A stretch of 7,621 nucleotides of DNA from Clostridiales bacterium UBA4821 (GTDB taxonomy: Bacteria > Bacillota > Clostridia > Acetivibrionales > UBA4821): assembly GCA_002402315.1 (NCBI GenBank), contig DHFP01000126.1:1-7621 (forward strand), given 5' to 3'. Below are positions 1 to 6,509 of the stretch, piece after piece (the first letter of the stretch is position 1; each line of letters begins with the position of its first letter). Under the pieces are notes generated by a model. That model ran no database searches and was not told the origin of the DNA. It saw only the letters and a program-made list of their open reading frames with translations. Position numbers and translations under genes: made by a program.

Positions 1-3
1 TGT

Positions 4-24
4 GAGGGAGAGATAGAGAGGGAG
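4..24. repeat. Purine-rich perfect mirror repeat
   Basis: On the + strand the arm GAGGGAGAGA (4-13), a central T (14) and the arm AGAGAGGGAG (15-24) read identically in both directions, so this is a 21-nt mirror repeat rather than a hairpin-forming inverted repeat. Every base except the centre is a purine. Such homopurine mirror repeats can form triplex (H-DNA) when supercoiled; whether this one does is unknown. It starts just after the stop codon of the YkvI-family gene, so it lies in the 3' untranslated part of that transcript as a polypyrimidine tract. It may continue a larger element outside the window. Confidence 0.6.
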
Positions 25-26
25 CC

Positions 27-1073
27 TTACCGAAGGCGAAACCTAAACAAATATGCTGTAATAATGATAATAACCTGAAAAAATCCGATATAGCCGAATA
101 CCGGATATATTACTTTCACCAGATTAGAAAACCCAACTACTGATAAAGGTACTGCAATAAAACATAGCACTACCGCGTAAAGATTGAATTTAGAAATTTC
201 ATCTCCTGATAACTTGTGTAAAAAACAAAACCCTGAAGAAACAGCCGAGGTAAACATAGCAACAAATAAAATAAAGCTGTACAAGTCTCCAACAGAAAGG
301 TTAAGCTTTTCTATTACCTGAAGAATTGGAATCTGGAATTCAAGCACATAAGGATAGAAAAGACTTGTCAAAAAATAAATGACCAAAGCCAATAACCCCA
401 GCAACCCGCCTCCTAGAATTGCACCTCCGATAACTACCTTCCTGGTACTCAGATAGGGAAGTAAGTTTGCCAGTATTGCTACCAGAGCTATGCTATTGTA
501 GCCCACGTATAGAACTGATGATGAAAACCAGCTGCCTATTATGTTCTGTCCCTCTCCATCAAATACAGGCATATTTAGTACTGCTATTATGTATAGCCCC
601 AGTAAGCCTATACCGCCCACTAAAATTGGCGCAATAACTGTATTTATGGCAATAAGTCCCCGAAAGTTGAAAAGGAATACAATACAGCATGCTGCAGACA
701 TGATTGCTGCTCCAATAATTGTATTAAGGCCAAAGTACTCCTTAAAAAGCGCACCTGAGCCAGCCATCATAATAAAAAAGCTGGATACCAAAAAGAGCAT
801 TACAATACTTTCAATTAAAGTTCCTGCATATTTTCCTGTCAGGGGTATTATGAATTCTGAGTAGCTTTTAAGTTTACACTTATAGACATAGTCTAAAACC
901 GCTGCGGCAACTACGCAAAAAAGTATGCCGGCGAGAATAATACCCCAAAATCCCTTCTCATAATAAACAGTAAAGAATTGAAGGATCTCCTGTCCGGATG
1001 CAAACCCCGCACCAATTACTGTTCCAATAATTACACTTGCTACTTTTATGATATTTTTAATATCTGTAGACAT
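27..1073 (-). CDS. YkvI-family integral membrane transporter
   Basis: A 348-residue, very hydrophobic protein with about ten membrane segments, for example near residues 8-25, 43-61, 86-106, 117-136, 141-165, 185-205, 213-237, 264-282, 297-316 and 322-343. The first segment contains GAGFASGQE (21-29), a glycine-rich break typical of the YkvI group and reminiscent of the unwound first helix of LeuT-fold transporters. That points to a secondary carrier in the cytoplasmic membrane, probably driven by an ion gradient. The substrate is unknown; amino acid or related compounds are only an inference from the fold. The ATG start is preceded by AGGGTG about seven bases upstream. The gene lies 61 nt downstream of the DUF4340 gene on the same strand with no clear terminator between, so it may be read partly from the ABC operon, although its function seems unrelated. 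Length and domain appear complete. Confidence 0.85.
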   Translation of the reverse strand: MSTDIKNIIKVASVIIGTVIGAGFASGQEILQFFTVYYEKGFWGIILAGILFCVVAAAVLDYVYKCKLKSYSEFIIPLTGKYAGTLIESIVMLFLVSSFFIMMAGSGALFKEYFGLNTIIGAAIMSAACCIVFLFNFRGLIAINTVIAPILVGGIGLLGLYIIAVLNMPVFDGEGQNIIGSWFSSSVLYVGYNSIALVAILANLLPYLSTRKVVIGGAILGGGLLGLLALVIYFLTSLFYPYVLEFQIPILQVIEKLNLSVGDLYSFILFVAMFTSAVSSGFCFLHKLSGDEISKFNLYAVVLCFIAVPLSVVGFSNLVKVIYPVFGYIGFFQVIIIITAYLFRFRLR

Positions 1074-1134
1074 AAATACACCCTGTTATAGATAACTGAT
1101 AATATATATCTATGACCGGGTGAAGAAATTATGA

Positions 1135-2067
1135 TTATTTAACAAACTCCTTCGGGTCTTTATCAATAAAGTTTATATCCTGTTTATCAACTGTAAATAC
1201 TTCTGTTGTGGAAGACTTCTTAACATAAATGCTGTCCTTTCCTGTATCCTTGCCTACAATCAGTTCCTCCTCCGGCTTATCTTTTAAATTAATAGAAATT
1301 ACGTATAAGGGTTTATCAAGTCCGTACTTTGACAAATCAACAGCTTTATCATCAATCACAAAATCCTTAACCTTCAAATTTATAACTTTATCAATAACAT
1401 TTGAGATTTCTTCCTGATTCCCCTTTTTATTGCCCTCCAGTGTACTTACTTCCCATTCGGTTGTCTTAACAAATTTTAAAGTTTGCTTCTCCTGCTTTAT
1501 TAATGTGAGAGTGGCTACATCTTCCGGCTTAAGTTCAAATACCGCTTTATCCCTAAACTCTGAAAGGGACCTTAAAAAATCTCCCGCCTTATTGCTGTCA
1601 ACTATATATACCGTATTACTATCCAAAGTCTTTAAGTAATACCCGCCTCCGATGGGTGACTCATTACCCAGCATGAATACAGTAGTTATACCATCAGATG
1701 TTTTTAAACCAACTGTGGATTTAGGAGTTTTAAGACCATATTTATCCAAGTCCTGGGCATTTTCCTCCACTATGCTTTCAGCTTTTAACTCGACAAGACT
1801 ATTAATGAAGCTGTCTGTTGATACACTATCCAATTTATATTCCTTGGTTTTTGATATCATCCAATCAGAACCGTTTTTTGTCAAGGTTAATGAACCATTC
1901 TGGTTTTGGACATCTATTTGCGTTAATTTATCCTTACTGAAGCTTTTAACTGTTATTTTTTTATCCTCCGTTTCCTTGTCCTCACTTTGCTGCGGCAAAT
2001 ACAGATATACAGCTGTTAGTGCAATAAACACTGCTAACAGGATAATTGCATTTCTGTAAAATTTCAT
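1135..2067 (-). CDS. DUF4340 domain membrane-anchored protein
   Basis: A 310-residue protein with one N-terminal membrane segment (about 7-24, preceded by a basic MKFYR start) and a long hydrophilic remainder, giving an anchored protein facing the outside. There is no lipobox cysteine. The soluble part shows two successive copies of a DUF4340 module, about 41-170 and 176-300. Each has a beta-rich start, a DL(D/S)KYGL motif (106-112 and 244-250), a (L)GN/VGK turn, and a Y-(L/V)-K followed by VY/F-x-VD (143-157 and 281-294). Function is not established for this family; its regular partnership with GldG-type ABC systems suggests an accessory extracytoplasmic subunit. Its ATG overlaps the stop of the GldG-like gene in an ATGA arrangement, so translation is probably coupled. 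A strong AGGAGG site lies six bases before the start, inside the end of the upstream gene. It is the last gene of the four-gene operon. Confidence 0.85.
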   Translation of the reverse strand: MKFYRNAIILLAVFIALTAVYLYLPQQSEDKETEDKKITVKSFSKDKLTQIDVQNQNGSLTLTKNGSDWMISKTKEYKLDSVSTDSFINSLVELKAESIVEENAQDLDKYGLKTPKSTVGLKTSDGITTVFMLGNESPIGGGYYLKTLDSNTVYIVDSNKAGDFLRSLSEFRDKAVFELKPEDVATLTLIKQEKQTLKFVKTTEWEVSTLEGNKKGNQEEISNVIDKVINLKVKDFVIDDKAVDLSKYGLDKPLYVISINLKDKPEEELIVGKDTGKDSIYVKKSSTTEVFTVDKQDINFIDKDPKEFVK

Positions 2068-3488
2068 AGGTGTCTCCTCCTCGCCCAGACAATCATCCCT
2101 GGCACAAATACTGCACCAGGAATAAGCAGGAGTACGATTATTAAGGATGTAATCTGCTGGTTTTTACTCATCTTAAGAGGGCTTTCAAGTGTTTGTTTAG
2201 GCCTTATGGTAATTTCTTCAGGAATACCTTTCAGCCAGCTTACAGTATTTAGAAATAAATCCAAATTACCGGGTATTAGTATGGGCTTCAGGTTTTGGTC
2301 AAATTCATCGGCGTCTTGAATAAAATTGCTGCTTCCAAAGACTACGACTCTCATTTCCTTATTCCCCGCATCTCCAACTTTTTTACTGATAGCTGCTGCA
2401 AGGTCCAATGGACCATTCAAATCCTCAGGTGTTCTTTGTTCAGTATCAAACTTAACCTTACCCCATGATTTATCTGATGACTTCAGCAGGGATTCAATAT
2501 TGTATCCGTTTTGACCTTGACCTTCTGTCTGTACCGGCAGTTTAAGACTTCTTGAAACTCCCAAAACGGCAAGAAGATTGTTTTCCTTGAGCATATTGGT
2601 AATTTCATGACCCTGCATATTGGCTATAACTCTGGCAGGATTTCCGTAGTAAATGCTATCCGGATTTTCTTCTACTGCGAGATCATCATCAATACCTATT
2701 CCCCATTTTGCCATCATACCTTTTATCTCTGAGATATCCTGCTTACCCACAAGGGTTGAAGCAAACAGGAATATCCCTCTACCACCATTTGAAAAATACT
2801 TTTCCAGTTCCTGTATTTCCTGGGGCAGGTAATTAACCCTTGGCAATACCGAAATCAACATATCGGCATCTTCAGGTACAGTTTTCTGTGTAATCAAGTT
2901 GAGAGGTTTTACGATATAATTTTCAATTTCTAGGGCTTTGCTCAGATAATACAGCTGATTTACACTTAATTCCTTATGCCCCTCAATAAAATATATAGTT
3001 GGGATTTTCTCTGAAGTTACGTATCTTATTGAATTGGTAAACTTCTGCTCACCAAGAAATTCTCCCTGTCCCTGCTCTCCGTATGAGTATAACTCATAGG
3101 TGTTAACAATCTTTTTTCTTTTATCAGACTCAAAAACTACACCGTTATAGGTTTCTACTCCGTAGCTCATCACTTTATCCGGATTTCTGTCTGCATCAAG
3201 GTAATCCACTTTGATGCGCGGGGTGAGCTTTTTGTAGTTATCAAGCAGTTGATTAATTCTCGTGTCTTCTTCTCCCTTTTTATAAAAGACATATACCTTG
3301 ATATCCTGATCTAACTTGGATAAAACCTGCTTTGTCTGTTCTGATAATGAATATATCTTATTCTGCGTCATATCTATTTTCCAGTTCTGGGTACTTGCTA
3401 TAAGATTAATCATAATAAAAATGGCTATTACAACTATAGTTGTGACAACAGCATAAGTGCCATACTTAAGTCTTTGTTTTGAACCCAT
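2064..3488 (-). CDS. GldG-like ABC transporter auxiliary protein
   Basis: A 474-residue protein anchored by a membrane segment at each end (about 12-31 and 447-468, the latter followed by the basic stop-transfer tail ARRRH). The roughly 410 residues between lie on one face of the membrane, presumably outside. The N-terminal part after the first helix, with KIYSLSEQTKQVLSKLDQDI (44-63), and the later FIEGH (167-171), GGRGIFLFAS (235-244) and LFLNTVSWLKG (411-421) stretches match the GldG / ABC-transporter auxiliary family. Members accompany GldA ATPase and GldF permease. In Bacteroidetes the trio is linked to gliding; elsewhere its cargo is unknown. The ATG start lies four bases after the permease stop, with GGGGGTGAT as its binding site inside the permease's last codons. 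The stop overlaps the DUF4340 start. The gene is intact. Assignment to the family is firm; any role in motility here is not supported. Confidence 0.88.
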   Translation of the reverse strand: MGSKQRLKYGTYAVVTTIVVIAIFIMINLIASTQNWKIDMTQNKIYSLSEQTKQVLSKLDQDIKVYVFYKKGEEDTRINQLLDNYKKLTPRIKVDYLDADRNPDKVMSYGVETYNGVVFESDKRKKIVNTYELYSYGEQGQGEFLGEQKFTNSIRYVTSEKIPTIYFIEGHKELSVNQLYYLSKALEIENYIVKPLNLITQKTVPEDADMLISVLPRVNYLPQEIQELEKYFSNGGRGIFLFASTLVGKQDISEIKGMMAKWGIGIDDDLAVEENPDSIYYGNPARVIANMQGHEITNMLKENNLLAVLGVSRSLKLPVQTEGQGQNGYNIESLLKSSDKSWGKVKFDTEQRTPEDLNGPLDLAAAISKKVGDAGNKEMRVVVFGSSNFIQDADEFDQNLKPILIPGNLDLFLNTVSWLKGIPEEITIRPKQTLESPLKMSKNQQITSLIIVLLLIPGAVFVPGMIVWARRRHL

Positions 3489-3492
3489 GATA

Positions 3493-4209
3493 TCACCCCC
3501 TACTCCAGCGTCTTTTTTCTACTGATCTTAAAGTTAGAAACAAAAAAACTAAAGCTATGCTCATAAAGAATATAACTGAACCTACATTTAACAAACCACT
3601 CTCAAAGTCCTCGTACCTGTTAAGTATCAAGAACCAGTCAAAAATCCTTTGACCCTTTTCGGGTAAATTTATGACCATTTTAAAGAATTCCAAAACCCAA
3701 AGGAACAAGAGAGCACAGAAACTAATAATGGCGGCTACGGTTTGGTTCTCAGTTATTGAGGATATGAAAAGCCCTATTGCTATAAATGCCGCCCCAAGTA
3801 AAAAATATCCGGTATACCCAAGGACAATTACACTTAAATCAATAGTGGCAAATCTTGATAGTATTAGTGGATAAGCAAGTGTTATAATCAGCGTACATAC
3901 AAAAACAAATAATGCTGCAAGGTATTTACCAACCACTATACCTGATAAGCTAACAGGCGAAGTTAGGAGCAATTGATCTGTACCTGATTTCTTTTCTTCC
4001 GACATCAGTCTCATTGTAAGTATTGGAGTAACAAACAAAAGTGTAAATGACATTGTACCCAAAACCTCGGTATAGTTAGCAGTCTGGCTCGGGTTTAGAA
4101 GTAGAAATGCAAAAAATAAACCCGATAAAAACAGAAAAATTCCCATATAAACATACCCTATGGGCGTAAGGAAAAACGACTTGACTTCCCTCTTAAAAAT
4201 GGCCCACAT
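3493..4209 (-). CDS. ABC-2 type permease, GldF-like
   Basis: A 238-residue integral membrane protein with six predicted helices, about 17-38, 52-68, 92-115, 128-150, 156-177 and 207-227. It begins with the short amphipathic MWAIFKREVKSFF typical of ABC-2 permeases. After the second helix comes MRLMSEEKKSGTDQLLLTSP (66-85), the EEK-x-GT-x-x-LL cytoplasmic coupling element that contacts the ATPase. Two copies, or one copy with a partner, would form the membrane channel. The gene follows the ATPase stop by two bases, and its GAGGAGG ribosome binding site (4217-4223) is embedded in the Glu-rich end of the ATPase gene, which indicates a single message and coupled translation. Family length is normal for GldF-like permeases. 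Transport direction is inferred to be export from the ABC-2 class; the cargo is unknown. Confidence 0.9.
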   Translation of the reverse strand: MWAIFKREVKSFFLTPIGYVYMGIFLFLSGLFFAFLLLNPSQTANYTEVLGTMSFTLLFVTPILTMRLMSEEKKSGTDQLLLTSPVSLSGIVVGKYLAALFVFVCTLIITLAYPLILSRFATIDLSVIVLGYTGYFLLGAAFIAIGLFISSITENQTVAAIISFCALLFLWVLEFFKMVINLPEKGQRIFDWFLILNRYEDFESGLLNVGSVIFFMSIALVFLFLTLRSVEKRRWSRG

Positions 4210-4211
4210 AA

Positions 4212-5162
4212 TTATACCTCCTCTTCCTTGTGCTCAGTAGTAGTCAGCTGGAGGAATACCTCTTCCAAGCTTAGTCCATGCCTCTTCATTTCAAGTATTG
4301 GGGCACGGTTATCTGCCATAGCAAAGAATAGAGGCTTCCGGATAGCATCGGATTGTTCCGACTCAATGATAAAGTTAGTATCATTTTCAGTTTTCTCAAA
4401 AATTTCTACATTTTTAACACCGTTAATTGCTTTTATAATTTCAAGAATCCTATCTGAAGGACCTTCTATCCTAACCATTAATTTGTCCGAGCCTGTTAGA
4501 ACATTTGATAGATTGTCAGGTGTATCAATTGCAGCAATTTCTCCCTTATTGATTATTATTACCCTTTCACATACTGCACTCACTTCGGGCAATATATGGG
4601 AGCTTAAAATTATAGTTTTATCTTTGCGCAGTGATTTTATTAAATTCCTTATCTCTATTATCTGCTTAGGATCCAATCCAACCGTTGGCTCGTCCAGGAC
4701 CAACACCTCTGGATTACCTATCAATGCCTGTGCCAGCCCAACCCTCTGCCTATAGCCCTTCGAAAGATTTTTAATCAACCTGTTTCTTACATCTCCAAGC
4801 TTAACAAGCTCAATTACCTCATCTATATTACTTTTTCTTAGTTTTCTTGGTACTTGTTTTAAGTGGCTTACAAATTGCAGATATGATTGTACTGTCATAT
4901 CCAAATAAAGGGGTGGGTTTTCCGGAAGATAGCCAATCTTCTTTTTAACCTCTTTTGAATTTTCAAGTATATCAAATCCGGCGACCTTTACAGTACCTTC
5001 TGCAGAAGGTATGTAGCCTGTAATTATATTCATTGTAGTAGACTTACCAGCGCCATTAGGTCCTAGAAATCCCAGAATTTCCCCCTTCCCAACCGTAAAG
5101 CTCAAGTTGTTTATCGCTTTTAACCTGCCATAGGACTTGGTCAAGTTTTTTACCTCAATCAA
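4212..5162 (-). CDS. ABC transporter ATP-binding protein, GldA-like
   Basis: A 316-residue ATPase when started at the TTG at 5160-5162. That start has AAGGAGGG six bases upstream and gives the canonical beginning MIEVKNLTKSYG; an in-frame GTG at 5199-5201 would put this binding site inside the coding region. Visible motifs are Walker A GPNGAGKST (34-42), a signature loop LSKGY (133-137, in place of LSGGQ), Walker B VLVLDEP (153-159), a D-loop GLDP (162-165) and the switch His in SSH (189). Where many ABC proteins carry the Q-loop glutamine, this one has LPENPPLY (79-86), as is common in the GldA/NatA-like branch. Residues from about 225 onward form the extra C-terminal domain of drug- and gldA-type ATPases. 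It should hydrolyse ATP on the cytoplasmic face to power the permease encoded next. It is first in the operon, driven by the promoter at 5262-5290. Confidence 0.92.
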   Translation of the reverse strand: MIEVKNLTKSYGRLKAINNLSFTVGKGEILGFLGPNGAGKSTTMNIITGYIPSAEGTVKVAGFDILENSKEVKKKIGYLPENPPLYLDMTVQSYLQFVSHLKQVPRKLRKSNIDEVIELVKLGDVRNRLIKNLSKGYRQRVGLAQALIGNPEVLVLDEPTVGLDPKQIIEIRNLIKSLRKDKTIILSSHILPEVSAVCERVIIINKGEIAAIDTPDNLSNVLTGSDKLMVRIEGPSDRILEIIKAINGVKNVEIFEKTENDTNFIIESEQSDAIRKPLFFAMADNRAPILEMKRHGLSLEEVFLQLTTTEHKEEEV

Positions 5163-5168
5163 TTTTTT

Positions 5169-5176
5169 CCCTCCTT
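5169..5176 (-). promoter_or_regulatory. Ribosome binding site fixing the ATPase TTG start
   Basis: On the minus strand AAGGAGGG is followed by six A residues and then TTG. The near-perfect complement to the 16S 3' end at ideal spacing selects TTG at 5160-5162 over the upstream in-frame GTG, which has no such site. Confidence 0.85.
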
Positions 5177-5203
5177 GTGTTAACTTAAGTATATTTAACA
5201 CCG

Positions 5204-5221
5204 ATAATTTTAATAAATTAT
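5204..5221 (-). other. AT-only inverted repeat in the ABC operon leader
   Basis: Two seven-base arms, ATAATTT and AAATTAT, flank a four-base loop in the predicted 5' untranslated region of the ABC operon. All pairs are A-T, so the hairpin would be weak, and it has no typical riboswitch or attenuator context. It may be chance in AT-rich DNA. Confidence 0.25.
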
Positions 5222-5261
5222 GAACTATTTGTTAAACATCTCAATTCCAGTCTCCGGAAAA

Positions 5262-5290
5262 ATTATACAGGCAATCATCAATTTTTTCAA
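5262..5290 (-). promoter_or_regulatory. Sigma-A-type promoter of the ABC operon
   Basis: On the minus strand a -35 box TTGAAA (5285-5290, five of six consensus bases) is separated by exactly 17 bp from a perfect -10 box TATAAT (5262-5267). Transcription would start near 5255 and give a leader of roughly 93 nt before the ATPase TTG. This is the best minus-strand promoter in the spacer and faces the operon. Confidence 0.75.
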
Positions 5291-5292
5291 GT

Positions 5293-5310
5293 TATAAAAA
5301 TATTTTTATA
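5293..5310. promoter_or_regulatory. 18-bp AT palindrome between divergent promoters
   Basis: The half-site TATAAAAAT is followed directly by its exact reverse complement ATTTTTATA. The palindrome lies two bases upstream of the leftward -35 box and seven bases upstream of the rightward -35 box. It could be an operator for a dimeric regulator, or an UP-like A-tract element helping both promoters. Its A/T-only makeup means chance remains possible. Confidence 0.4.
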
Positions 5311-5317
5311 TAATAAC

Positions 5318-5346
5318 GTGACTTACATATATTTTTATTATATAAT
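5318..5346 (+). promoter_or_regulatory. Sigma-A-type promoter of the HD-GYP gene
   Basis: A -35-like GTGACT (5318-5323, four of six consensus bases) and a perfect TATAAT (5341-5346) are 17 bp apart. Initiation is expected near 5353, leaving a leader of about 50 nt before the ATG at 5402. AT-rich surroundings contain other TATA-like hexamers, so the exact start is less certain than for the divergent promoter. Confidence 0.6.
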
Positions 5347-5350
5347 AATA

Positions 5351-5386
5351 TTAGAGGATATCTTACATTTTTAGCGGATATTTTAC
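5351..5386 (+). repeat. 20-bp-periodic direct repeat in the HD-GYP leader
   Basis: TTAGAGGATATCTTAC (5351-5366) recurs as TTAGCGGATATTTTAC (5371-5386), 14 of 16 bases identical and offset by exactly 20 bp, or about two helical turns. The repeat begins at or just before the predicted transcription start and ends before the ribosome binding site, a position suited to a repressor or to an RNA-level regulator. No known family consensus was recognised. Confidence 0.5.
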
Positions 5387-5388
5387 CC

Positions 5389-5395
5389 AAGGAGG
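5389..5395 (+). promoter_or_regulatory. Ribosome binding site fixing the HD-GYP ATG start
   Basis: AAGGAGG ends six bases before the ATG at 5402. The in-frame TTG at 5396-5398 directly abuts this site and is too close to be used, so the ATG is preferred. Confidence 0.85.
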
Positions 5396-5401
5396 TTGAA
5401 T

Positions 5402-6466
5402 ATGGAGGATCTGGAAAAAAAGCCTCAGACTATTTTAATTGTAGACGACGAAGAAATTATTACATATTCACTATCCATGCACTTAAGTCTTTCCACTGAC
5501 CTGAATATCATCACCTCAAACGACCCTGTAAGCGCCTTAAAAATAGTTGAGAATAACGATATAGATTTAATTATTTCTGATTATCTTATGCCCAACATGA
5601 ATGGTATAGAATTTTTGCTTGAGGTTAAAAAAACAAAGGAAGATGTTACCATGATTCTCCTTACCGGTTATGCAGATAAAGAGAATGTAATTAAGGCAGT
5701 TAACCAGGTAGGGGTCTATTATTACATAGAAAAGCCATGGGATAATGATAACCTGATTAAAGTGGTCTACAATGGTCTGGAAAAAGCGCTGCTAATTAAG
5801 CAATTGAAGAAAAAAATCCTTGAGTTGGAAAGCTCAAAGAATGAAATTAACAAGCTTTATAATATCCTTCAGAAGGATTATAAGGTTCAGGTTGAGAGTA
5901 TTGAAAATGTTATGGTATCTCTTGCTTATATAATCGAGGCAAAGGATAAGTATACAGTTGGTCATACACAGAGGGTAAGTGAGTATGCTGTTAAACTAGC
6001 CCAAAAAATAGGTCTTGAGAGAGATAGGATAGAAAAGCTTAGAATGGCTGGCCTTATCCATGATATAGGCAAGATAGGGGTGCCGGAAATTATTCTTAAC
6101 AAACCTGGCAAATTAACCGAGTGTGAATTTGAGCTTGTAAAAAATCACACTGTTATTGGCGGAAATATATGCAGACCTCTTGTTAACTTTAGTGACCTCT
6201 ATGACATGATTCGTCATCATCACGAAAAATTAAACGGTTCAGGTTATCCCGATGGTCTCAAGGGTGAAGAGATTTCAATCGAGGCACGGATACTTTCGGT
6301 TGCCGATGTCTTTGATGCTCTTTACTCAGACAGGCCTTATAGAAGCAAGCTTCCTCTTGAAAAGGTGATAGAGATTCTTAAAGAAGAAGCTGACAAGGAT
6401 AATTTAGACATCAAACTAGTTAATACTTTTATTAACATGGTCAATAATGATGAAATCCAAGTCTAG
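5402..6466 (+). CDS. Response regulator with HD-GYP c-di-GMP phosphodiesterase domain
   Basis: A 354-residue cytoplasmic protein of RpfG-like build. Residues about 10-125 form a receiver domain with the acidic pair D15/D16, phosphoacceptor D60 (in SDYLMPNMNG), T88 and K111. A coiled-coil-like linker (about 126-165, rich in Leu, Lys and Glu) leads to an HD-GYP domain (about 166-350). That domain has E179 and H188 (EAKDKYTVGHTQRVS), the HD pair H220/D221 in HDIGKIG, H249 in KNHTVIGG, HHH 272-274, GYP at 281-283, D302 in ADVFDAL, and RPYR at 311-314. All metal-binding and signature residues expected of an active enzyme are present, so it should hydrolyse cyclic di-GMP under control of phosphorylation. 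No sensor kinase is encoded in the window, so its partner must lie elsewhere. It is transcribed away from the ABC operon from its own promoter. The start is set by AAGGAGG at 5389-5395. Confidence 0.93.
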   Translation: MEDLEKKPQTILIVDDEEIITYSLSMHLSLSTDLNIITSNDPVSALKIVENNDIDLIISDYLMPNMNGIEFLLEVKKTKEDVTMILLTGYADKENVIKAVNQVGVYYYIEKPWDNDNLIKVVYNGLEKALLIKQLKKKILELESSKNEINKLYNILQKDYKVQVESIENVMVSLAYIIEAKDKYTVGHTQRVSEYAVKLAQKIGLERDRIEKLRMAGLIHDIGKIGVPEIILNKPGKLTECEFELVKNHTVIGGNICRPLVNFSDLYDMIRHHHEKLNGSGYPDGLKGEEISIEARILSVADVFDALYSDRPYRSKLPLEKVIEILKEEADKDNLDIKLVNTFINMVNNDEIQV

Positions 6467-6474
6467 AATACACT

Positions 6475-6509
6475 AGTTGACAGTTGAGAGTTGACAGTTT
6501 ACAGTTAAA
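6475..6509 (+). repeat. Degenerate tandem heptamer repeat (AGTTGAC)n
   Basis: Five consecutive seven-base units: AGTTGAC (6475), AGTTGAG (6482), AGTTGAC (6489), AGTTTAC (6496) and AGTTAAA (6503), decaying towards the 3' end. The array begins eight bases after the HD-GYP stop codon and precedes the terminator. The units create TTGACA hexamers at 6477-6482 and 6491-6496, but no good -10 box follows at the right distance. It resembles the short heptanucleotide repeats scattered in intergenic DNA of many bacteria. Confidence 0.7.

Noticed and set aside
24..37. GCCTT/AAGGC hairpin over the YkvI-family stop codon as a terminator
   Set aside because: Only five base pairs, overlapping the coding end, and followed by mixed pyrimidines rather than a run of T.
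541..864. Plus-strand open frame of 107 codons opposite the YkvI-family gene
   Set aside because: Antisense to a clear membrane protein gene, no family resemblance and no ribosome site; a by-product of the opposite coding strand.
1088..1113. Seven-base inverted repeat (ATAGATA / TATCTAT) between the DUF4340 and YkvI-family genes as a terminator
   Set aside because: All but one pair are A-T, the loop is long and no T tract follows on the minus strand, so termination here is not supported.
4228..4755. Plus-strand open frame of 175 codons opposite the ATPase gene
   Set aside because: Antisense to an ATPase with all motifs; its composition reflects the complementary codons and no protein family is recognisable.
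5163..5201. Upstream GTG start extending the ATPase by 13 residues
   Set aside because: The strong AAGGAGGG site would fall inside the coding region, and the extra residues do not match the family N-terminus.
5225..5239. Four-codon ATG frame in the ABC operon leader as a regulatory leader peptide
   Set aside because: No adequate ribosome site, no repeated regulatory codons and no attenuator structure after it.
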